Origin: Acidobacteriota bacterium
GTDB taxonomy: Bacteria; Acidobacteriota; Terriglobia; 20CM-2-55-15
Assembly (NCBI GenBank): GCA_003222755.1
Contig: QHXA01000067.1
Span: forward strand, 1,532-11,592
Length of the DNA: 10,061 bases
Reading direction: 5' to 3'
Made by a program: the position numbers and the translations under genes
The notes under the pieces: generated by a model
Database searches by the model: none
The model's input: the letters and a program-made list of their open reading frames with translations, nothing else
Told to the model about the DNA's origin: nothing
Shown here: piece by piece, positions 1 through 4,914 of the stretch
Layout of the letters: every line of letters starts with the position of its first letter
Position numbering within the stretch: the first letter of the stretch is position 1

Positions 1-688
1 ACGTAAAACTTCGGATATCGGCACGCGAGACTTGAAAATCCCCTGTTGTTAGAAACGGCGGCTGATCGAGAAATGCGGCGATTTGTCCACCAGCAGGTAT
101 AGTCGTGGTGCCCGAGTTCAAGTTTGCACCTGTGTCTGTCGTGAAGTAGAAGTTCACAGTGACCGATTGCGAATTCGCATTTGCAATCGCGATTCCCGTG
201 TCGACGGGACCATTGATTTCTGCAAAGATGCGACCGGATGCAACTGGTGCTGTGGCTGCAACCGCAGCCTCGGAAACGAGAATCCCCTCTTGTGTATACC
301 CGAAGATCGCCAACCCGGCGGGACTTGTGCTTCCTGCATTCGCAACGATCACCGCAGATCCTACCTGGACAGTCGTACTGCTTCCTGTCGTCGTTCTGGA
401 TAGCCCAGCCCGATCCCCAAATGAAAATGTCAAACCGGGCGGAGCCGGCTCGCCGCTACCAATTGCTGCGGCTTTGCGGATTCTGTTGCCGGCGCTATCG
501 GATATATACAGGACGATGCCGTCGCCCCACACGTCGCCGGGCTGGTTGAAACGGGCTGCTCCTCCTGTTCCATTATCAGTTCCTGCAACGCCAGGGGAAC
601 CGGCGACCGTGGTCACCGTGCTCTGTTCGATCGATATTTTTCTTATGACGTGGTTTCCACTGTCGGCGACGTATAAATTCGTGCCATC
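1..688 (-). CDS. Continuation of the NHL propeller protein after the frameshift, with C-terminal module; open at left edge
   Basis: Reading the minus strand from 688 to 1 gives 229 codons without a stop. They begin DGTNLYVADSGNHVIRKI, which completes the fifth NHL-type repeat. A sixth repeat follows (TVAGSPGVAGTDNGTG... WGDGIVLYISDSAGNRIRKA), ending near 468. The rest is a different module containing GLAIFGYTQEG, PVDTGIAIANANSQSVTVNF and a TIPAGGQIAAFLDQ motif. From memory, this GIAIAN...PAGGQ..FLD module is recurrent at the C-terminus of exported Acidobacteria proteins, possibly a cell-surface or sorting module; its function is unknown. No start codon or Shine-Dalgarno site belongs to this part alone, so it should be treated as the 3' portion of the gene starting at 1785. 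The coding end lies beyond position 1. Confidence 0.8.
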
Positions 689-1428
689 CCCCATAAACCG
701 CCGGGTGATGTGAACCGCGCTTCAGATGCTTTGCCGTCTGCATAGCCTCTCAAAGAAGGATTGCCTGCCAACGTAGTAACCTGAACATTTGTGAGATTGA
801 CTTGGCGAATACTGCTGCCATCGGCCACGTAGAGATTCTTACCGTCTCCCCAGAGATCTTCCGGTGCGTAGAACCGAGCGGCAGATCCCGTACCGTCTTC
901 GGTTCCTCGCGAGCCCGCGATACCGGCTATCGTAGAAACGGTGTTGGTCGCGAGAACTATTTTTCGGATTGTATAGTTCGAATAATCGGCGACATACAAA
1001 TTCGTGCCGTCACCCCACACACCTCCAGGGCTATTGAAACGGGCAGTACTGCCGGGACCGTCGGCCGAACCGGACGGATCTGTTGCGGATCCTGCGATCG
1101 TTGTTACAGTTCCCGAATCGAGAACGATCTTTCTGATCGTGTCGAAGACCGCGTCCGCAACGTAGAGGTTCGTGCCGTCTCCCCAAATTCCGAGGGGCAC
1201 GCCGAATCTGGCATTTGCACCTGTTCCATCGGTGATGCCTCGGCGGAGTGCCGAACCTGCGATAGTTGAAACCGTGCCACTGGAAAGACTAATTCTTCGG
1301 ATGACGGAGTTGAATGAATCCGAGATGTAGAGAGAAGTATTGTCGCCCCAAATGTTTGTTGGACCCGCGAATGTTGCTTCCGCGCCAGGCCCGTCCGCTG
1401 ATCCAACGGAGCCCTGACCGGCGAACGT
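468..1428 (-). repeat. Six tandem ~165-bp NHL-type coding repeats
   Basis: Six protein-level repeats of about 53-56 residues, each with the order T(I/F/L/V)AG, DG.G, ARF..P, WGD..LY(V/I)(A/S)D, then IR(K/R)I (the last ends IRKA). Six copies fit a six-bladed beta-propeller. The count reaches six only if the frameshift in copy five is bridged. The fourth copy is shortest, with the tip reduced to ADGSSIRQ. Confidence 0.75.
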
Positions 1429-1785
1429 TGTGACAGCAAGTTGAGTAGCGCTCGTGATCGGGCTCGGTAGGATCGTGAACGTCTGCGTCCCGCTCGTTCC
1501 ACCGCTTGTGGCAATGCGGACAGTATAGGCCCCGGCCGGCGCACTCAGCGCCATCGTTGCTGTCAACGAAGTTGCCGAAACGAATCGCACGGATTGCACT
1601 GCAACACCGTTACCCGAGAAGAGGACTGATGACGGATTGGTAAAACCAGACCCAGTCAGCGTCACGGTGAGTGTGGCGCCCTGGTTACCCGACACCGGAC
1701 TTATGCTGGTCAATGTTGGCGTAAGGGAAGTTTGACCGAGAAGTGGTAGCGATAGCCCAAGTAGGACAAGCAGAAGTTTTTTCAT
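643..1785 (-). CDS. Secreted IPT/TIG + NHL-repeat propeller protein (frameshifted; 5' part)
   Basis: A signal peptide (KKLLLVLLGLSLPLLG) is followed by an IPT/TIG immunoglobulin-like domain (about residues 24-106 from the preferred start). Then come NHL-like repeats of about 55 residues built as TIAG...DGxGxxARF..P.G(I/V/L)WGDGTNLYVAD...IRKI. The reading frame stops at 643-645 inside the fifth repeat. The repeat pattern resumes perfectly in another frame (next entry), so the true protein is longer. Of two in-frame ATGs (1789-1791 and 1783-1785) I prefer the second: GGAG lies 6 bases before it but touches the first. Family knowledge: such proteins are exported, with the propeller serving as a binding or structural scaffold; a catalytic role is not evident. 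Export and domain calls are firm. The ligand and cellular role are unknown. The gene lies downstream of the DUF6152 pair on the same strand but is separated by a 382-base spacer. Confidence 0.85.
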   Translation of the reverse strand: MKKLLLVLLGLSLPLLGQTSLTPTLTSISPVSGNQGATLTVTLTGSGFTNPSSVLFSGNGVAVQSVRFVSATSLTATMALSAPAGAYTVRIATSGGTSGTQTFTILPSPITSATQLAVTTFAGQGSVGSADGPGAEATFAGPTNIWGDNTSLYISDSFNSVIRRISLSSGTVSTIAGSALRRGITDGTGANARFGVPLGIWGDGTNLYVADAVFDTIRKIVLDSGTVTTIAGSATDPSGSADGPGSTARFNSPGGVWGDGTNLYVADYSNYTIRKIVLATNTVSTIAGIAGSRGTEDGTGSAARFYAPEDLWGDGKNLYVADGSSIRQVNLTNVQVTTLAGNPSLRGYADGKASEARFTSPGGLWGMARIYTSPTVETTS

Positions 1786-1799
1786 CAGCATCTCCGGTT

Positions 1800-1817
1800 G
1801 CCGCTCGATCTAGCGGC
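1800..1817 (-). promoter_or_regulatory. Small hairpin just upstream of the ribosome binding site
   Basis: GCCGCT and AGCGGC form a perfect 6-bp stem around a 6-base loop, ending four bases before the GGAG that serves the IPT/NHL gene. In the mRNA it could modulate access to the start. It may also be chance; no conserved riboswitch core was recognised in this leader. Confidence 0.3.
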
Positions 1818-1940
1818 ACGCCTAAAATGGCTTGCACGCGATCGGTTTCTTCTCAACAGGCGAGCCGGAGTACTACCTGCATCCTTTCAGGCTGCCGCGA
1901 GAGTCCTAAATAGCCGGATTGTTTCGATAATCGCGCAGGC

Positions 1941-1969
1941 ACTCTACGCTATGGAATGTCACCAGGCAA
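1941..1969 (-). promoter_or_regulatory. Weak candidate sigma70 promoter for the IPT/NHL gene
   Basis: On the minus strand TTGCCT (1964-1969) and TAGAGT (1941-1946) are 17 bases apart, each matching 4 of 6 consensus positions. It would give a leader of about 150 bases. It overlaps the end of the DUF971-like remnant. The match is modest and could be chance. Confidence 0.25.
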
Positions 1970-2101
1970 CATTATTGTGCTTAGCTGTTTTTTGTCCGGC
2001 TCATCGAGTTCGCGAAGATAGTCGAAGCTGTAGATGCCGGTGCGGTGCCGCTCCCCCCGGAGATTTTCGTCTTGAATCCGCCGCCCGCCCGGAAATTCTT
2101 G
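1949..2101 (-). pseudogene. Truncated remnant of a DUF971 (GBBH-like N-terminal domain) gene
   Basis: The minus strand between in-frame stops at 2102-2104 and 1949-1951 encodes 50 residues. They contain HRTGIYSFDYLRELDEPDKK, with the core TGIYSFDYLREL at 2006-2041. This closely resembles the C-terminal signature of DUF971 proteins (gamma-butyrobetaine hydroxylase-like N-terminal domain), whose consensus is DGH-x-TGIYSxxYLxxL. The family is usually around 100 residues or more. Here the N-terminal part is absent, the DGH motif reads ERH, and no plausible start or ribosome binding site is present. The 5' side abuts the palindromic repeat at 2112-2163, which may mark the breakpoint. Family match is from memory. 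The tail after the core looks natural, ending LPGDIP. Alternatives are a diverged small ORF or chance similarity, but 12 consecutive family-like residues make chance unlikely. Confidence 0.5.
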
Positions 2102-2111
2102 CTAAATCCGC

Positions 2112-2163
2112 CTGTAGGCGCGCTCTATGAGCGCCCGCGGGCGGTCATAGACCGCCCCTACAG
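2112..2163. repeat. REP-like two-hairpin palindrome
   Basis: Two 25-base arms (2112-2136 and 2139-2163) are inverted copies of each other, matching at 22 of 25 positions. Each arm also folds on itself: GCGCTC-TAT-GAGCGC at 2120-2134 and GGCGGTC-ATA-GACCGCC at 2140-2156. Two of the three differences between arms are compensatory, keeping the small hairpins paired. It begins five bases after the stop codon of the gene ending at 2168, and ends in CTACAG. No T tract follows, so a simple intrinsic terminator is not obvious. Mobile REP/BIME-type elements have this architecture. No RAYT transposase is in the window. Confidence 0.7.
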
Positions 2164-2167
2164 TTAG

Positions 2168-3085
2168 CTACTTGTTGTGGAACACCCCGCCGGCAGGATC
2201 TCGGATGTTCTTGTTGAATTGTTCCACGTCTTCAACCGGCGCGCAGAGGTCTTCAAGAATTCCCGTCCAGCCTTCAGGTGTCTTGATGGCGTCTTTAGGA
2301 AGCAGTTTGAATCTCTTCACATCGGCGTTCCAGCGCCCGACGTAAACTTTTGGATCTTCAATCCACATGTTGAGTTCGAGCGTGTCGTACGAAACACGCC
2401 GATACCGTTCTTGCAGATGCATTTGATCGCTGTGCGGATAGCCGAAATGATCGACCCAGGTTCTGTCGTCATGACCGATCGAATCGACGACGAAAGTATC
2501 GCCGTCCCAACGACCGACGGAGTATCCCCACCATCGAGCGAGATCCACTTCCTTCGGGAGTTGCCGTCCATCGGTCCAGATCGTGCGCCATGAATAGGTC
2601 CACTCAAAGTTCTGGATGATTCTGTCGGGCAGGACGATGAACTCGACCGGGTCCGGATAGATCAGCGCCCGCGGCACGCCTTGCGGATTGCAGGACTGAT
2701 AAAGATCCGTACCGTTTGCAGGAGGAACTGCGCGGCGCCTGCCAATGTGTTCTTCGGGATGGGCTTTCGCATCGTCGCTTCCGAGTGCTCGGCCGTATGA
2801 CGGCTTATTCGCGTCGAACATTTTTTGGCCAAGAGGCGTGAATGGCGGGACATTGTTACCAAAGCCGCGATCCCCGCAGTCGCGACAGGTGCCGCCACCG
2901 CCATATCCGTTCGAATTTCGGCTCCAAATGCCGGCAAGGTCTTTCGCATTGAATGGCCTTGTATCGCGTGCCGGTGCCGCTGCATTGTTTTGGGCGCCCT
3001 GTCCTCCGCGATTCTGCGCGATAACCACCAGCGAAAAAATCAAGACAGCCATTAAAGCGATTGCGATTACGAATCGATTTCGCAT
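2168..3085 (-). CDS. Exported protein of an uncharacterised, Acidobacteria-rich family
   Basis: A 305-residue protein with a signal peptide or signal anchor (hydrophobic residues about 5-23, likely cut after VIA). A low-complexity linker follows, then a globular domain that begins DLAGIWSRN. Strong family-like motifs are WRTIWTDGRQLP (166-177), YSVGRWDGDTFVVDS (188-202), the GYPHSDQMHLQERYRR block (215-230) and LELNMWIEDPKVY (236-248). Cysteines are at 67, 70, 132 and 281; C67xxC70 might bind metal or form a disulfide. I recognise this as a family usually annotated only as hypothetical and often found next to DUF6152 genes, as here. Start choice is well supported: AAGGAG lies 8 bases upstream and overlaps the stop codon of the preceding gene, leaving 12 bases between the two frames. 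Repeated W-x-x-G/DG motifs suggest a beta-rich fold. No catalytic motif is recognisable, so no function is assigned. Confidence 0.85.
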   Translation of the reverse strand: MRNRFVIAIALMAVLIFSLVVIAQNRGGQGAQNNAAAPARDTRPFNAKDLAGIWSRNSNGYGGGGTCRDCGDRGFGNNVPPFTPLGQKMFDANKPSYGRALGSDDAKAHPEEHIGRRRAVPPANGTDLYQSCNPQGVPRALIYPDPVEFIVLPDRIIQNFEWTYSWRTIWTDGRQLPKEVDLARWWGYSVGRWDGDTFVVDSIGHDDRTWVDHFGYPHSDQMHLQERYRRVSYDTLELNMWIEDPKVYVGRWNADVKRFKLLPKDAIKTPEGWTGILEDLCAPVEDVEQFNKNIRDPAGGVFHNK

Positions 3086-3097
3086 ATTGAAAGCTCC

Positions 3098-3535
3098 TTA
3101 CGGGCCAGGCGTCGGCGCACCGCCGCCACCGCCTGGTACTAGTTCTTCGCCTTTATCGTCGACGGCTTTTAGAAGCAGCCCAACCGTCCCACCAGCTTTA
3201 GAAGGAGCAACGGTGACCGTGATGACCGTTCCCGGCATGAGTGCGTCCGTCGACCGCTTCTTGCTCCATCCGTTTTTGATCAATTGCGCCGGATTCGGCA
3301 AAAGTTCGGCACCCCAATGCGTGACGGTGCCCTTCGCATCGGTCACGTCAAAGTACAGCTGCGGGTGCGGGTTCACATATCGGAATTCTGTTACAACAGC
3401 TTTGGCAGTCCACGCTTGCGAGCGGTCATACGAAATATTTGTTCCGTGGTGCGCGAAAATCGGCAAAGCCAGTACGACGATCCCAACAGTCGCTGCGATA
3501 ATAAACAGCATTCTGTTTTTCACCACACTACTCAT
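3098..3535 (-). CDS. Exported DUF6152 family protein
   Basis: A 145-residue exported protein. The hydrophobic stretch at about 9-27 ends IFA, and the predicted cut leaves HHG as the mature N-terminus. The body matches DUF6152 as I know it: AHHG near the start, AVVTEFRYVNPHPQLYFDVTD (46-66), HW-x-x-ELLPNP (73-82), LIKNGWSKK (85-93) and a PGTVITVTVAPSKAGGTVG strand region near the end. The C-terminus is a glycine/proline-rich tail (GGGGGAPTPGP). GGAGGT lies 7 bases before this ATG, fixing the start. An ATG at 3540-3542 is in another frame and ends quickly. It is the first gene of a two-gene unit. The function of DUF6152 is unknown. The exposed HH and conserved H57/H73 would be compatible with metal binding, which is my inference. 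Confidence 0.88.
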   Translation of the reverse strand: MSSVVKNRMLFIIAATVGIVVLALPIFAHHGTNISYDRSQAWTAKAVVTEFRYVNPHPQLYFDVTDAKGTVTHWGAELLPNPAQLIKNGWSKKRSTDALMPGTVITVTVAPSKAGGTVGLLLKAVDDKGEELVPGGGGGAPTPGP

Positions 3536-3580
3536 TGTTCATACCTCCAGAATTTTCCGGACTTGAGCGCGTTGCGGCTA

Positions 3581-3609
3581 AATTTACGATTGCCAACATT
3601 TTTAGTCAA
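3581..3609 (-). promoter_or_regulatory. Candidate sigma70 promoter for the DUF6152 gene pair
   Basis: Minus-strand TTGACT (3604-3609, 5 of 6) and TAAATT (3581-3586, 4 of 6) with a 17-base spacer. Transcription would start near 3574, giving a leader of about 40 bases before the ATG at 3535. The surrounding AT-rich stretch fits a promoter. Confidence 0.5.
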
Positions 3610-3618
3610 CAATACACT
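3590..3618 (+). promoter_or_regulatory. Candidate sigma70 promoter for the oxidoreductase gene
   Basis: Plus-strand TTGCCA (3590-3595, 5 of 6) and TACACT (3613-3618, 4 of 6) with a 17-base spacer. The start would be near 3625, about 38 bases before the ATG at 3663. It overlaps the minus-strand promoter almost completely, so polymerases could not occupy both together. Confidence 0.45.
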
Positions 3619-3662
3619 ACCCGCCACAGACCAAAGATAGCGAGAGGTAACAGGGGGTAATC

Positions 3663-4685
3663 ATGCTCAATGCGGCCATTGTCGGCCTCGGATGGTGGGG
3701 AAGGACTCTCGTCGAGTCCGCCCAGGGAAGCGATTCCATCCGTTTTGTTGCGGGCGCGACACGAACAGTTTCGCCGGAAGTGAAGGCGTTTGCAGATACA
3801 CACAAACTGCGTTTGGCCGAGAATTTCGAAGCGTTACTGAAGGACGCTACTGTTGATGCGGTAGTGCTTTGCACTCCTCATTCAATGCATGCCCAGCAAG
3901 TCATCGCTGCAGCGCAAGCCGGAAAGCATGTTTTCTGCGAAAAACCGTTTGCGCTCACGAAGAGCGACGCGGAACGAGCCGTCGACGCGACTCGCAAGAC
4001 CGGAGTCGCTCTTGGCCTGGGTTATAACCGCCGGTTTCATCCTGAAATGACAAAGCTGCGCGAACGCATCCGCTCCGGCGGGCTCGGGACGGTAATGCAC
4101 GTTGAAGCCACGATGACGTTTGCGAACGCATTGTTGCTGAAGCCGACACAATGGCGCGCCCATCGCGACGAGACGCCGTGTGGTGGACTCACTCCAATGG
4201 GTGTTCACGCGATCGACGGAATGATTGATCTCTGCGGTCCGATCGACCACCTCTATTGCCAGAGCTTCAGGCGCATTGTTGAGATCGATAGCGACGATAC
4301 GACATCGATACTCTTGCGCATGAAGGAAGGTATGTCCGGATACCTCGGAACACTCACTGCAACAGGACCGGGCTTCAGTTTTCAGGTATTTGGCTCGAAA
4401 GGATCGGTTCGACTTGAAGGTATGACGCATGTCTCCGGTGCTTCGTCCGAAGAACGGCGTACGCGGCTGTTTGGCACTTGCAAGTTTCAGCCGGTGAAAG
4501 GCGACGCCGAAGTGTGGCAGGCCGAAACACTCGACGTCGGCCGGGTCACACTGGATGCCTTCGCAAAGGCGGCGAGCGGCGGTCCTGCTTTCCCGATTCC
4601 TGTCGAACAGATGATTCACGGCGCCGCTGTGACGGAAGCCGTCGTGCGATCGGCGGGTTCAGGAAAAGTGGAAAAGGTCCCGTAG
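3663..4685 (+). CDS. Gfo/Idh/MocA family NAD(P)-dependent oxidoreductase
   Basis: A 340-residue cytoplasmic dehydrogenase of the usual family length. The N-terminal Rossmann fold shows GLGWWG (residues 8-13) for dinucleotide binding and CTPHSMHAQQVIAAAQAGKHVFCEKP, with the family EKP motif at 93-95 (K94 contacts substrate and nicotinamide in relatives). The C-terminal alpha/beta domain has GGLTPMGVHAID (174-185), with H182 the probable catalytic histidine. The aspartate usually found four residues before that histidine appears to be P178, as in a GG(M/L)T..G(I/V)H subgroup I recall. Members oxidise or reduce sugars, inositols and sugar acids; the substrate here is unknown. GGGGGT ends four bases before the start. 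The gene is first in a plus-strand set with an MFS transporter and a MetE-like enzyme, so it may act on an imported sugar acid or related compound. Confidence 0.9.
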   Translation: MLNAAIVGLGWWGRTLVESAQGSDSIRFVAGATRTVSPEVKAFADTHKLRLAENFEALLKDATVDAVVLCTPHSMHAQQVIAAAQAGKHVFCEKPFALTKSDAERAVDATRKTGVALGLGYNRRFHPEMTKLRERIRSGGLGTVMHVEATMTFANALLLKPTQWRAHRDETPCGGLTPMGVHAIDGMIDLCGPIDHLYCQSFRRIVEIDSDDTTSILLRMKEGMSGYLGTLTATGPGFSFQVFGSKGSVRLEGMTHVSGASSEERRTRLFGTCKFQPVKGDAEVWQAETLDVGRVTLDAFAKAASGGPAFPIPVEQMIHGAAVTEAVVRSAGSGKVEKVP

Positions 4686-4914
4686 GGGCACCGCGGAGCG
4701 GTGCAAGGAAATTAGCCAGGGGTACGCGTTTTCGGCGTACCCCTGGGATAGATACAACCAGAGGCGCACCCCGAAAGGCGTGCGAGGAAATCCTTGCACC
4801 CCTTTCGGGGTGCAGACTTCTTACAAACGCAACCAGGGGTTGCGCTCGCTATCGCTCGCTTAACCCCTGGCTAATTTCCCGGCACCCCTCCGGGGTGAAA
4901 TCAAGGGAGGATGT
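4686..4914. repeat. Inverted-repeat-rich spacer (hairpin cluster 1)
   Basis: The spacer is almost wholly palindromic. Elements in order: GCACCGC-GGA-GCGGTGC (4688-4704); ccaggggtacgc with its perfect 12-base complement (4716-4746); gcaccccgaaagg with its perfect 13-base complement (4766-4813); within that, GCACCCC-TTTC-GGGGTGC (4796-4813); ccaggggtt/aacccctgg (4833-4870); and CACCCC-TCC-GGGGTG (4883-4897). An outer 17-base perfect inverted repeat (4707-4723 with 4863-4879, ggaaattagccaggggt) encloses the middle ones. The first hairpin starts three bases after the oxidoreductase stop. The last ends nine bases before GGAGG (4906-4910), the ribosome binding site of the MFS gene. It could attenuate, stabilise or process the transcript; no T tract marks a classical terminator. 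Confidence 0.85.
4707..4879. repeat. Outer 17-base perfect inverted repeat enclosing nested hairpins
   Basis: Left arm 4707-4723 (ggaaattagccaggggt) is the exact reverse complement of 4863-4879. The arms bracket three further hairpins. Parts of the arms (ccaggggt) are also shared with the inner stems at 4716-4746 and 4833-4870, so alternative folds compete. The boundaries look like the ends of a repeat unit, but there is no target duplication and no coding capacity inside. Confidence 0.8.

Noticed and set aside
643..693. Programmed -1 ribosomal frameshift in the propeller gene
   Set aside because: The site reads TTA TGG GGG ATG and is not an X-XXY-YYZ heptamer; an indel or sequence error explains it more simply.
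159..713. 184-codon plus-strand open frame over the NHL protein's 3' part
   Set aside because: It is antisense to a frame with clear blade repeats and has no start signals or recognisable domain.
1792..1948. Possible cyclic-di-GMP (GEMM) or other riboswitch in the leader of the IPT/NHL gene
   Set aside because: Fragments such as CTGAAAGGATGCAGGTAG recall GEMM pieces, but the required ACGCAAAGCC core and order are missing.
1798..2130. 110-codon plus-strand open frame in the spacer
   Set aside because: No ribosome binding site, cysteine/arginine-rich composition with no recognisable family, and it runs antisense to the DUF971-like fragment and into the palindrome.
2745..3566. 273-codon plus-strand open frame across the exported pair
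   Set aside because: It is antisense to two genes with strong start sites and family motifs, and its composition reflects the complement of those genes.
3882..4619. 245-codon minus-strand open frame over the oxidoreductase
   Set aside because: It is antisense to a textbook Gfo/Idh/MocA protein, with no domain or start signal of its own.
4707..4879. Insertion sequence or MITE bounded by 17-base inverted repeats
   Set aside because: No target-site duplication was found at the ends, there is no transposase, and the arms are shared with the inner stems; a structured repeat cluster fits better.
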